A DNA stretch of 9,711 nt from an uncultured Alphaproteobacteria bacterium (GCA_913056245.1 CAJXME010000025.1:1-9711), one strand, 5' to 3'. Numbered from the stretch's first letter, positions 1-6,894 are shown. The notes: generated by a model not told the origin, from the letters alone. Translations and numbers: made by a program.

Positions 1-178
1 CAAACCAAAACGAGTGAGGTTAGTGAACTTTCGGGATTTGCCAACCCAATTTGACTTGCAGAGTGCGCCGACTCGACCACGCATGTCCACACATGCACAT
101 CACATCACACTGAGACAAGGACGTGCCGGACAAGCTGAACAGAAGTATTATGAAGCAACTTGTGACTGCTAGTGTTCA
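1..178. other. Unassigned segment abutting truncated rsmI
   Basis: This stretch occupies the place where the rest of rsmI should lie. None of the three minus-strand frames shows an RsmI continuation; in particular the family's SDAGTP motif, expected about 25 residues after the HDH motif, is missing. One plus-strand frame is open from base 2 to a TAG at 167-169 (about 55 codons, running off the left edge), but I recognise nothing in its product. The segment holds a small inverted repeat, GCATGT and ACATGC (81-86 and 91-96), and a CACAT-rich run at about 96-110. It could be foreign DNA inserted in the genome, or a chimeric read or assembly end. The sequence alone does not decide. Confidence 0.5.
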
Positions 179-421
179 ATCATGATCCTGACTGTGATCA
201 TGATACGCCACCAGTTTCTTGGGCGTAATGCCCAAACGCGACAACAGCAAGCCTGTGTGGCGGGTGTCTTCACAAGCGATCAGATCAGCATGGCTCAAGA
301 CGTCACGGGCGCGGGGGGTGATATCCCCAAGATTGCCGATGGGGGTGGATACCACCGCCAAACCGGTGAAAGCAAATCCTGTCTCTTTACCGCCTTTTTC
401 TTTACCGAGAGGCATAAGCAT
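176..421 (-). CDS. rsmI: 16S rRNA (cytidine-2'-O)-methyltransferase RsmI, N-terminal fragment
   Basis: RsmI methylates the ribose 2'-OH of C1402 in 16S rRNA, using S-adenosylmethionine, as part of decoding-centre maturation. The fragment shows the family's N-terminal block: a [11 protein letters not shown] motif near residues 25-35, then a [14 protein letters not shown] motif near 47-60, then YHDH near 73-76. Full-length RsmI is about 280-290 residues; here only 81 codons exist. The last recognisable residues are about base 191, followed by four residues and a TGA at 178-176 in unrelated sequence. The SAM-binding and C-terminal parts are missing, so this fragment should be inactive if the break is real. 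ATG at 421 has TAAGG four bases upstream; ATG at 415 is an alternative. The gene is divergent from the lipoprotein gene to its right, an arrangement common in alphaproteobacteria. Family assignment is firm; whether the truncation is biological is not. Confidence 0.85.
   Translation of the reverse strand: MLMPLGKEKGGKETGFAFTGLAVVSTPIGNLGDITPRARDVLSHADLIACEDTRHTGLLLSRLGITPKKLVAYHDHSQDHD
179..204. repeat. Perfect 9-bp inverted repeat at the rsmI breakpoint
   Basis: ATCATGATC (179-187) and GATCATGAT (196-204) are exact reverse complements separated by the 8-base loop CTGACTGT. The right arm lies in the conserved YHDH codons of rsmI, while the left arm lies in or next to the unassigned sequence, so the hairpin spans the breakpoint. 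A related 9-mer, TCATGATCA, occurs at 437-445. The repeat may be chance, the footprint of an insertion or rearrangement, or a snap-back chimera formed during amplification. Confidence 0.6.
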
Positions 422-534
422 AATACCTTATTTTGGTCATGATCACAGAATAGCGTAATCAATCGATGCTGTCGTCCTCGATCATGCTGATTTTGGATGG
501 CAGGTTCTGCTTAAACATGGGGAAAAGGCAAGAA

Positions 535-2364
535 GTGGCTTTTAGCGCAAGAGATCAGGTCAAAACCACCCATGGCATTGGCCAAAGGCTATGGGTGAGC
601 ATGGCATTAATTCTTACGCTCGCCGCCTGTCAGGATCAGCCGCGACCCTCAGTGTCCTCGTCGATTGGCGCGACTCTTCCGCCATCAACCCAAACCCAAG
701 TGATCGCATCGGCATCGCCTTCCGGCACGGTGTTGAAAATCATTCCGCCGGTAAAAGCGCAACCCGTATCTCAGGCCGAGATTGAGCCAGAAACACCAGC
801 GCCAACGCCAGAGCCAGAAATTTCCATTGAAGTGATCGAACGATTGCTTGAACCTGATCAAGGCTCTGCTGAAACAGAACCCTTGTCATCACCGGCGGAA
901 ACCACCATCGCTTTGCTTGAAGACCCCGCCCCCGATAACGACACTGAGGCTTTATCAGAAGACGTCTTGGCGGATGACAATGACAGCATTGCTCTGATTT
1001 TATCGCAATTTGAAGCCGCCGATGCCGCCGCTTCTGATTCAGAAGAAACTGAAACGGTTGATCTTCCCATCAATAGCAACGCCTCGAATGATGTGGTTTG
1101 GACGATTGACGCCAACCCGCCCCCCGCGCCTAAAACCACCGCGGAAAATGAAGGGATTATTCCTGAAGGCAAAGACCCGTCTTTGGCGGAAGACGCGCTC
1201 GCGGCGGCGTTCAAATTGGTGCGCCAATCCGCCAAACTCAATGACGGCTATATCCAGACGGATCAAGCGGCCATCCAAACCATTAGCAAAGCGCCTAATA
1301 CTTTACGCGCCGCCATGCTCATGCCCCTAGGGGGACGCGCCAAAGCCATTGGCCTTGATATGCGGCGCGGGGCGGAATTGGCCCTCTTTACCTTGGCAAG
1401 CGAACAGATTGATTTGACTTTCCACGACACGTCGCAAGGCATTGAGGCGGCGGTGGCTGACGCGATTGCCCATGACGCGGATTTGATCATCGGCCCTCTT
1501 TTTGCGGAGAATACCCGCATCGCGCAATCGCTTGCCGCCAGCGCAGGAATACCTGTCCTGTCCTTTTCAAACGACAGCACGGTGGCAAAAGACGGCGTCT
1601 GGTTGCTTGGTCAAACGCCGGAACAAGATTTGGAAACAGTCCTGCTTCAGGCGTTTTATCAAGTCCAACCCATCGCCCGTTCAGGACGAGCAAAACCGCA
1701 TATGGCTATCATCGCCCAGACCAATGATTACGGCAAACGCATCAGCCAATTTGCCATTGATATGACCCGCAAGCATGACAAAGTCACGGCAGATTTAATG
1801 ACGCTGGATGATGAAATTCTGGCCGATGAAAAGGTCTTGCGGCAATCGATTAAAAATTTGACGGGATGGCGAAAGCGGTCGGAAAACGCAAAGCCAGCCA
1901 TCCCGCGCTATGATCTGGTGTTGATCGCCGGCGATGTGCCGTTCACCCTTCGCGTGGCGCCGGTGTTATCGTGGTATGATCTTGACCCCGAACGGGTGCA
2001 ATATCTTGGCACGTCGATCTGGAACAACGCCGCGATTTTGCAAGAGCCGTCACTGTCGCGCGCGTGGTTTGCTGATCTGCCGACGGAAAAGAACGACCGC
2101 TTCCAAGCGATTTGGCAACGTCATTTTGATCAGCCCGCGTCAAAACCCGCCTTGCTCGCCTTTGATGCGGTGGTCTTGGCCAGCACCCTTGATTATCAAT
2201 CATCGCAAGCCTTGAAAGACGACCTCTTGTCCAGCGATGGGTTTTCAGGCTTCAGTGGGATGTTCAAATTGGGGGTCAATGGCGAAAACAAACGCCTTCT
2301 TGAAATCCTTCAAATCGAAAATGGTCAAGCGCGGGTGATCATCCCCGCCGGTCAGCAGTTTTAA
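535..2364 (+). CDS. LppC/LpoA-type lipoprotein, putative penicillin-binding protein activator
   Basis: The product resembles the LpoA/LppC family: outer-membrane lipoproteins with a periplasmic-binding-protein-like domain that activate peptidoglycan synthases. A lipoprotein signal is visible: the hydrophobic stretch ending LTLAAC puts the lipidated Cys at 628-630. A long Pro/Glu/Ala/Ser/Asp-rich segment (about 631-1240) probably spans the periplasm. The folded domain covers about 1296-2340, starting LRAAMLMPLGG and including DADLIIGPLF and AGIPVLSFSND, typical of type 1 periplasmic-binding folds. The start is uncertain. GTG 535 has the best ribosome-binding site (AAGG six bases upstream in a purine-rich run). 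ATG 517 and ATG 466 are in frame but poorly supported, and ATG 601 would give too short a signal. Partner enzyme is unknown; activation of a PBP is family inference. The E. coli N-terminal TPR domain appears to be replaced by the disordered linker. The stop codon overlaps that of hemW. Confidence 0.82.
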   Translation: MAFSARDQVKTTHGIGQRLWVSMALILTLAACQDQPRPSVSSSIGATLPPSTQTQVIASASPSGTVLKIIPPVKAQPVSQAEIEPETPAPTPEPEISIEVIERLLEPDQGSAETEPLSSPAETTIALLEDPAPDNDTEALSEDVLADDNDSIALILSQFEAADAAASDSEETETVDLPINSNASNDVVWTIDANPPPAPKTTAENEGIIPEGKDPSLAEDALAAAFKLVRQSAKLNDGYIQTDQAAIQTISKAPNTLRAAMLMPLGGRAKAIGLDMRRGAELALFTLASEQIDLTFHDTSQGIEAAVADAIAHDADLIIGPLFAENTRIAQSLAASAGIPVLSFSNDSTVAKDGVWLLGQTPEQDLETVLLQAFYQVQPIARSGRAKPHMAIIAQTNDYGKRISQFAIDMTRKHDKVTADLMTLDDEILADEKVLRQSIKNLTGWRKRSENAKPAIPRYDLVLIAGDVPFTLRVAPVLSWYDLDPERVQYLGTSIWNNAAILQEPSLSRAWFADLPTEKNDRFQAIWQRHFDQPASKPALLAFDAVVLASTLDYQSSQALKDDLLSSDGFSGFSGMFKLGVNGENKRLLEILQIENGQARVIIPAGQQF

Positions 2365-3548
2365 TCCGCCAATAACCGCGCCAAGATGGTGTTGAGCAAA
2401 GGCCGCCCGTCTGGGGTGAGTTTAATCGTCATGCCATCGCGGTGGAGCAAGCCCCCATCGACCATTTGATCAAGCGCGCGCGCATCCCCCCAAGCGTCGA
2501 TCGGGCCGGCGATTCGGATGATGCGATCAAGATCAACCCCTTGATGCAATCTTAATCCCATCATCAGCGCTTCTTGGGCAAAATCTTCGGGTTGTTCTTC
2601 GGTGATCTGATCAATCGCATGGCCATGGGTCATGACATCATCAAGCCAAGCGCCGGGATCACGGCGGTTGCGGCTTTCAATGCGCTGACCGCCACGCCAA
2701 AATCGACCATAAGCCCCGGGGCCAATGCCCAGCCAGTCATGGGATTGCCAATAGATCAGATTATGGCGGCTTTCTTGCCCCGGTTTAGCGTGATTGGAAA
2801 TTTCATAAGCGGGGCAACCCCCGGCGTCAGTTTTTTCTTGGGTAAGATCATAAAACCGCCGCCCTTCATCAGCATCAGGCACGTCCAACAAGCCGCGTTG
2901 ATAGCGGCTGTAAAACGCCGTGCCCGGCTCTAGGGTCAATTGATAAAGCGACAGATGCTCAAGCCCCAAATCCAGAATGGCCTCAAGTTCATCTTCCCAA
3001 TCTTCAACTCTTTGATGGCTGCGGGCATAAATGAAATCAGCGGAAACCCGTGGGAAGATGGCTTGGGCTTTGGCCAAAGCCGCGCGCGCTTCTGTGGCGG
3101 AATGCTCACGGCCAAGATAGGCCAGCGCCGCATCGTTAAGCGATTGGATGCCCATGGACAAACGGTTCGCGCCGGCGTCTCGAAAGGCTTCAAGCCGATC
3201 GGCTTCAACGCTGGTGGGGTTGGCCTCCATGGTGATTTCGATATCGGGCGATGATGGGAAGATCGCGCGCAGGGTATCGATGATTGCGGCCATGGTTTCC
3301 GGCGCCATCAGCGACGGGGTGCCGCCTCCAAAAAACACACTGCTGAGCGGCTGGCCTTCTTTGCCTGCCCATATCGCGTGATGCCGCAGGTCTTGTTGAA
3401 GCGCGTCTGCCCAGCGCCCGTGATCGATGGTTTTCGCCACATGGCTGTTGAAATCACAATAGGGGCATTTCGACAGGCAAAACGGCCAATGCACATAAAG
3501 CGCAAGTGCTGGATTTGCCGCCAGAGATGACTGTTTGGCTGGAGTCAT
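2361..3548 (-). CDS. hemW: Heme chaperone HemW (radical SAM family)
   Basis: HemW is a cytoplasmic radical-SAM-family protein that binds heme and passes it to target proteins; older annotations call it oxygen-independent coproporphyrinogen III oxidase. From ATG 3548 it has 395 residues, a normal length. The iron-sulfur motif C-x3-C-x2-C lies at C24, C28 and C31, followed by F33. This CxF ending is the HemW pattern, where true HemN has CxC. The SAM-binding FFGGGTPS is near residues 72-79, and HNLIYW followed by LGIGPGAYGR, typical of this branch, lies in the second half. The open frame extends upstream to 3665 inside rdgB, but only the ATG at 3548 keeps the usual N-terminus; an AGGGG lies just upstream, unusually close to the start codon. 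It is the last gene of rph-rdgB-hemW, 13 bases after the rdgB stop. There is no room for a dedicated terminator because its stop overlaps that of the convergent lipoprotein gene. Confidence 0.93.
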   Translation of the reverse strand: MTPAKQSSLAANPALALYVHWPFCLSKCPYCDFNSHVAKTIDHGRWADALQQDLRHHAIWAGKEGQPLSSVFFGGGTPSLMAPETMAAIIDTLRAIFPSSPDIEITMEANPTSVEADRLEAFRDAGANRLSMGIQSLNDAALAYLGREHSATEARAALAKAQAIFPRVSADFIYARSHQRVEDWEDELEAILDLGLEHLSLYQLTLEPGTAFYSRYQRGLLDVPDADEGRRFYDLTQEKTDAGGCPAYEISNHAKPGQESRHNLIYWQSHDWLGIGPGAYGRFWRGGQRIESRNRRDPGAWLDDVMTHGHAIDQITEEQPEDFAQEALMMGLRLHQGVDLDRIIRIAGPIDAWGDARALDQMVDGGLLHRDGMTIKLTPDGRPLLNTILARLLAD

Positions 3549-3561
3549 GCCCCTGTCTTTC

Positions 3562-4182
3562 TTAAGTGGCTTTGGGCGTTTCTTGAAAACAACGCTCCAG
3601 CAATTGCGCAAAGGCAAGCGCGCGATGACTGACGCTATGCTTCCATTCGGGGTCGGCTTCACCAAAGGTTAAATCCGTGCCGTTGAGCCGAAAGATCGGG
3701 TCATAACCAAACCCGCGATCGCCACGAGGCGGCCAGATAAAGTCGCCATCAATGATGCCTTCAACGGTTTCATCATGGCCATCGGGCCAGACGATCGATA
3801 AAGCGCAAACAAAACGGCACCGCCGGTCATCACTGCCGCTTTCGGTAAATTCTTGATGGACACGTTCCATGGCCGCCATGAAATTTTTATCAGGCCCTGC
3901 CCAGCGCGCGGAATAAAGCCCGGGGTCTTTGTCGAGCGCCAGCATTTCAAAGCCGCTATCATCGGAAAGCGCGGGATGACCAGAAGCGATCGCGGCGGCG
4001 CGCGCTTTTAATTGCGCATTGCCCTTATAGGTGGTTTCGGTTTCGTCGGGTTCCGGCAAGCCAAGATCACCCGCGCTGATGACGGTGATGGCAAAAGGCG
4101 CAAGCAAGGCCTTAATTTCACGCAATTTGCCGCTGTTATGGCTCGCCAGCACAAGGGTTTTTTCGGTCAATTGCCGCGCCAT
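3562..4182 (-). CDS. rdgB: XTP/dITP pyrophosphatase RdgB (HAM1 family)
   Basis: RdgB hydrolyses non-canonical purine nucleotides (dITP, ITP, XTP) to the monophosphate and pyrophosphate, keeping deaminated bases out of DNA and RNA in the cytoplasm. From ATG 4182 it has 206 residues, typical for the family. Visible signatures are LASHNSGKLREI near residues 12-23 (nucleotide binding), SDDSGF at 73-78 with the likely catalytic Asp, YSARWAG, GFGYDPIF, and SHRALA near the C-terminus. An in-frame TTG at 4188 would overlap the rph stop codon and add two residues; I prefer the ATG because TTG starts are rare and the ATG still sits only two bases past the rph TGA. No strong Shine-Dalgarno is seen, so translation is probably coupled to rph. 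It is the middle gene of the rph-rdgB-hemW operon. Confidence 0.94.
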   Translation of the reverse strand: MARQLTEKTLVLASHNSGKLREIKALLAPFAITVISAGDLGLPEPDETETTYKGNAQLKARAAAIASGHPALSDDSGFEMLALDKDPGLYSARWAGPDKNFMAAMERVHQEFTESGSDDRRCRFVCALSIVWPDGHDETVEGIIDGDFIWPPRGDRGFGYDPIFRLNGTDLTFGEADPEWKHSVSHRALAFAQLLERCFQETPKAT

Positions 4183-4184
4183 GA

Positions 4185-4919
4185 TCAAAGCCCGTCTTTG
4201 ACCGCTTGGCGTTGCAATTCCGCCAATTGAGCGACGCCTTTTTCCGCCAAATCAAACATGGCGTTCATTTCATCGCGGCGAAACGGCGTTTCTTCGGCGG
4301 TCATTTGAATTTCGACCACCCCGCCATCCGCGGTGAGGATGAAATTAGCATCGGTCTCAGCGGTTGAATCTTCATTATAATCAAGATCAAGGATCGGGGT
4401 GCCTTCAAGAATACCGCAAGAAATGGCCGCCACTTGATCGGTCAGGGGCGAGCGCGAGATTGACCCCGCGAGCAGTAATTTTTCACAAGCCAGGCTAAGC
4501 GCCACCCAAGCCCCTGTAATCGAAGCGGTGCGGGTGCCGCCATCGGCTTGCAGCACATCGCAATCAATTTTGATTTGCCGTTCGCCCAAGGCTTCCAAAT
4601 CCGTGACAGCACGCAAGGCGCGGCCAATCAAGCGTTGAATTTCTTGGGTGCGGCCCGATTGTTTGCCGCGCGCAGCTTCGCGATCGGTGCGTGTATGGGT
4701 CGAACGCGGCAGCATTCCATATTCAGCGGTCACCCAGCCTTTGCCAGAATTGCGCAAAAACGGCGGCACTCGTTCTTCGACGCTCGCGCAACATAAAACA
4801 TGGGTGTTGCCGCATTTGATCAGGCAAGACCCTTCGGCATAGGGTGAAAATCCGGGCTCCATGCTGACGCTGCGCAATTGATCAATGGCGCGGTCATGGC
4901 TGCGTTGAAAAGAAGACAT
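4185..4919 (-). CDS. rph: Ribonuclease PH
   Basis: RNase PH is a phosphorolytic 3'-to-5' exoribonuclease that trims the 3' ends of tRNA precursors, releasing nucleoside diphosphates. The 244-residue product is full length. Visible family signatures are [12 protein letters not shown] at 89-100, [19 protein letters not shown] at 119-137 (phosphate and active-site region), and [15 protein letters not shown] at 178-192 carrying the conserved acidic residues for metal binding. The C-terminus is intact, unlike the frameshifted rph of E. coli K-12. The ATG at 4919 is supported by a strong AAGGGGG Shine-Dalgarno seven bases upstream. It heads the leftward operon with rdgB (near-overlapping) and hemW, and is divergent from hrcA. 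A TATAAC on the minus strand (4944 to 4939) could serve as its -10, but I find no convincing -35; the tandem repeat at 4946-4967 occupies that region. Confidence 0.96.
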   Translation of the reverse strand: MSSFQRSHDRAIDQLRSVSMEPGFSPYAEGSCLIKCGNTHVLCCASVEERVPPFLRNSGKGWVTAEYGMLPRSTHTRTDREAARGKQSGRTQEIQRLIGRALRAVTDLEALGERQIKIDCDVLQADGGTRTASITGAWVALSLACEKLLLAGSISRSPLTDQVAAISCGILEGTPILDLDYNEDSTAETDANFILTADGGVVEIQMTAEETPFRRDEMNAMFDLAEKGVAQLAELQRQAVKDGL

Positions 4920-4945
4920 CGCTTTTCCCCCTTAAAAGGTTATAG

Positions 4946-4967
4946 GCAAAATTGCTGCAAAATTGCT
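4946..4967. repeat. Tandem 11-bp repeat in the rph/hrcA divergent spacer
   Basis: GCAAAATTGCT is repeated exactly twice, at 4946-4956 and 4957-4967. Each copy is itself an inverted repeat (GCAA and TTGC around AA). The 11-base period is about one helical turn, so both copies would face the same side of the DNA. The position, immediately upstream of a possible rph -10 and about 50 bases before hrcA, fits an operator. It does not resemble CIRCE, so HrcA is not an obvious ligand. The function is inferred from placement only. Confidence 0.5.
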
Positions 4968-5015
4968 GATGGTTACGCTGTTGACGTTAAGCCATAGCAT
5001 ATCTAGGGTTTTCAT

Positions 5016-6110
5016 ATGAATGATTATTTTGGTCATCCGTCTAGTCGCACCCCTGATGCTGTCGCCGGTGAGGGCATCAATGAGCGAGCGCATCATATTT
5101 TTAGGCGTATTGTTGATTTGTATCTGGAGACCGGCTCGCCCGTGGGGTCAAAATCCATCGCCGCTGATTTAGAAGGGGCGCTGTCGCCTGCCAGCATTCG
5201 TTCAATCATGGCGGATTTGGAAAAAGCAGGCTTGTTGTTTCAACCGCATACTTCCTCCGGCCGTTTGCCCACGGAAATTGGCTTAAGGCTGTTCGTCAAT
5301 GGCTTGATGGAAATGGGCGGAGAATTGACGCAAGACACCCGCAGCCGCATCGATGCGCAATGCAACGCCAATGGCATCAGTTTTAACGACGCGCTCGAGC
5401 AAGCCACCACCGCTTTGTCTGGATTATCGCGTTGCGCCTCCCTTGTGATTTCTCCCAAAATGGATTCCTTAATCCGTCATGTGGAATTTGTTCCCCTTGG
5501 CCGCACCCGAGCGTTGGTGGTGATTGTCACCGGCTCAGGGCAAGTGGAAAACCGCATCATCACCCTGCCCCCCGGCTTGCCGTCATCGGCTTTGGTGGAA
5601 GCGGGGAATTTTCTATCCACTGTCTTGGCGGGGTCAACCTTGGCGGAAGCAGGCGAAAAACTCAAAAAAGATATTGATCAACGCAAAGCGGAAATCGACG
5701 CCTTGGCGCGCAAAGTGGTGGATACTGGCCTCGCTATCTTTTCCGGTGATCAGCAACAGCCGGGGTCATTGATCTTACGCGGCCATGGCAATTTGCTTGA
5801 TGATGTGTCGGCGGCGGGCGATCTTGAAAACATCAAACGGCTGTTTGATATGCTTGAAGCCCGGGAAAACACCATGAATGTATTGGAAGCGGTGCAACAT
5901 GGCTCTGGCGTTCAGATTTTCATCGGCGCTGAAAACGCGCTTTTCCAGAACACTGATTGCGCCATGATCATCGCGCCTTATAAAGACAGCAGCAATCATA
6001 TTGTCGGCGCGGTGGGGGTCATCGGCCCAAGGCGAATGAATTACGCGCGAATTATCCCCATGGTGGATTACACCTCCGAAGCGATTAGCAAAATGCTCGG
6101 CGATGTGTAA
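5016..6110 (+). CDS. hrcA: Heat-inducible transcription repressor HrcA
   Basis: HrcA is a dimeric repressor that binds the CIRCE operator and releases it on heat shock; its folding is monitored by the GroE chaperonin. The 364-residue product has the winged-helix DNA-binding region in about residues 21-95, including SPASIRSIMADLE (57-69) and GLLFQPHTSSGRLPT (72-86). A central GAF-like and dimerisation region follows, then the conserved C-terminal block GVIGPRRMNYARIIPMV within 332-361. ATG 5016 has a modest AGGG seven bases upstream. The gene leads the hrcA-grpE-dnaK-dnaJ cluster, as in many bacteria. No CIRCE inverted repeat is visible upstream of hrcA, grpE or dnaK here, so autoregulation is not supported; in alphaproteobacteria the usual target is groESL. 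I see no convincing hrcA promoter: a TTGACG at 4981 has no good -10 at the right distance. Confidence 0.96.
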   Translation: MNDYFGHPSSRTPDAVAGEGINERAHHIFRRIVDLYLETGSPVGSKSIAADLEGALSPASIRSIMADLEKAGLLFQPHTSSGRLPTEIGLRLFVNGLMEMGGELTQDTRSRIDAQCNANGISFNDALEQATTALSGLSRCASLVISPKMDSLIRHVEFVPLGRTRALVVIVTGSGQVENRIITLPPGLPSSALVEAGNFLSTVLAGSTLAEAGEKLKKDIDQRKAEIDALARKVVDTGLAIFSGDQQQPGSLILRGHGNLLDDVSAAGDLENIKRLFDMLEARENTMNVLEAVQHGSGVQIFIGAENALFQNTDCAMIIAPYKDSSNHIVGAVGVIGPRRMNYARIIPMVDYTSEAISKMLGDV

Positions 6111-6120
6111 CAAGACGTTT

Positions 6121-6130
6121 TGAACGTTCA
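6121..6130. repeat. 10-bp perfect palindrome downstream of hrcA
   Basis: TGAACGTTCA is a perfect palindrome, 10 bases past the hrcA stop and about 30 bases upstream of the putative grpE -35 element. It could be a regulator half-site or chance. It has no loop or T-run, so it is not a terminator. Confidence 0.3.
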
Positions 6131-6161
6131 CACCGCTGATCGGTAAAAATTGCGACCACCC

Positions 6162-6193
6162 CTTGCGTTCACCCCCTTCAGCCCTTACATACC
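6162..6193 (+). promoter_or_regulatory. Candidate RpoH-type promoter for grpE
   Basis: CTTG at 6162-6165 is followed after 18 bases by CTTACATACC at 6184-6193. The alphaproteobacterial heat-shock promoter pattern is CTTG, 17-18 bases, CYTATNTNNG. This site matches the -35 core and spacing and misses two -10 positions (C for T at the fifth base, C for G at the last). Initiation near 6200 would leave a leader of about 25 bases containing the grpE ribosome-binding site, consistent with a real promoter. It is weaker than the dnaK site. Confidence 0.45.
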
Positions 6194-6224
6194 CACCAGA
6201 TTAATGTTCTGGAAGAGTGACACC

Positions 6225-6845
6225 ATGGCTGATGAAAAAATGAACAACGCAGAGGATGCGGCGGCGAAAGACGACGCGATAAAAGACAATGAACACTCTG
6301 CTGAAACCGCCGCATCTGTTGGCGCAAAAGACGGTGGTTCACCCGCAGAAAGTATGGACAATCTTGATCCGCTGGCGGCCTTAGAAATCGAGCGCGACAG
6401 TTTGAAAGATCAAGCCTTGCGCGCCATGGCGGAAGCGGAAAACACCCGTCGCCGCACGGAACGGGAATTAAGCCAAGCACGCAAATATGGTCATGCGGGT
6501 TTTGCCCGTGACCTCTTGGCGGTGGTGGATAATTTGAAACGCGCCGTTGACGCGCTCCCCGAAGATCGTTCTGGTCTCGATGACACGATGACCAATCTGG
6601 TGGTGGGCGTTGAAATGATCCATCAGGAAATCACTTCCGTATTGGATCGCCATGGCATCACGAAAATTGACCCCATGGGCGAAAAGTTCGATTACGACAA
6701 GCATCAAGCCATGTTTGAAGTCCCCACCGATGAGGTTGAACCTGGCATGGTGGTGCAAGTCGCGCAAACGGGGTGGATGTTGCATGACCGCTTATTGACG
6801 CCCGCCATGGTTGGCGTGTCAAAAGCAACCGAAGGCAAGGGTTAA
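6225..6845 (+). CDS. grpE: Nucleotide exchange factor GrpE
   Basis: GrpE is the dimeric co-chaperone that drives ADP release from DnaK and acts as a thermosensor of the Hsp70 cycle in the cytoplasm. From ATG 6225 it has 206 residues. A charged, disordered N-terminus (1-50, rich in Ala, Asp and Glu) is followed by the long coiled-coil helix (about 51-90, including RAMAEAENTRRRTERE), the helical bundle, and the C-terminal beta domain with KFDYDKHQAMFEV (154-166) and GWMLHDRLLTPAMVGV (183-198). The open frame reaches back to 6150, but GGAAGAG at 6211-6217, seven bases before 6225, fixes the start. It lies 114 bases after hrcA and 136 bases before dnaK, and both gaps carry RpoH-like promoters, so grpE may be transcribed both with hrcA and alone on heat shock. 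Confidence 0.95.
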   Translation: MADEKMNNAEDAAAKDDAIKDNEHSAETAASVGAKDGGSPAESMDNLDPLAALEIERDSLKDQALRAMAEAENTRRRTERELSQARKYGHAGFARDLLAVVDNLKRAVDALPEDRSGLDDTMTNLVVGVEMIHQEITSVLDRHGITKIDPMGEKFDYDKHQAMFEVPTDEVEPGMVVQVAQTGWMLHDRLLTPAMVGVSKATEGKG

Positions 6846-6863
6846 AAGGCTTATTGCCAAAAC

Positions 6864-6894
6864 CTTGTAATTTATAATGGGCTTCTTATATGAG
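6864..6894 (+). promoter_or_regulatory. RpoH-type heat-shock promoter of dnaK
   Basis: CTTG at 6864-6867, then exactly 17 bases, then CTTATATGAG at 6885-6894. This matches every fixed position of the alphaproteobacterial heat-shock promoter pattern CTTG-N17/18-CYTATNTNNG. Transcription would begin near 6898, giving a dnaK leader of roughly 84 bases. The same bases allow a housekeeping-type reading, TTGTAA (6865-6870) with TATATG (6887-6892) at 16-base spacing, and a perfect TATAAT sits at 6873-6878 without a good -35. Heat-shock use is inferred from the pattern and the gene it precedes. Confidence 0.72.

Noticed and set aside
61..70. GAGTGC as part of a CIRCE operator
   Set aside because: No TTAGCACTC partner at nine-base spacing, and it lies in the unassigned left-edge segment.
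182..458. Plus-strand open frames of 79-86 codons opposite rsmI
   Set aside because: Mirror frames of rsmI coding sequence with no recognisable protein features.
858..1241. 127-codon minus-strand frame, Ser/Ala-rich
   Set aside because: It is the reverse reading of the low-complexity acidic linker of the lipoprotein; the composition is explained by that repeat-like sequence.
3549..3665. Upstream extension of hemW by 39 codons
   Set aside because: It overlaps the conserved C-terminus of rdgB and adds residues absent from the family; the ATG at 3548 gives the standard N-terminus.
4981..5009. TTGACG as the -35 of an hrcA promoter
   Set aside because: At 17-base spacing the -10 would be TAGGGT, and the better TATCTA is only 13 bases away. 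No acceptable pair was found.
6150..6224. Upstream extension of grpE
   Set aside because: GGAAGAG lies at the right distance from ATG 6225, and the extension would include the candidate RpoH promoter.
6834..6858. GGCAA and TTGCC arms around the grpE stop as a possible terminator
   Set aside because: Only five pairs with a 15-base loop and no T-run; too weak to call.
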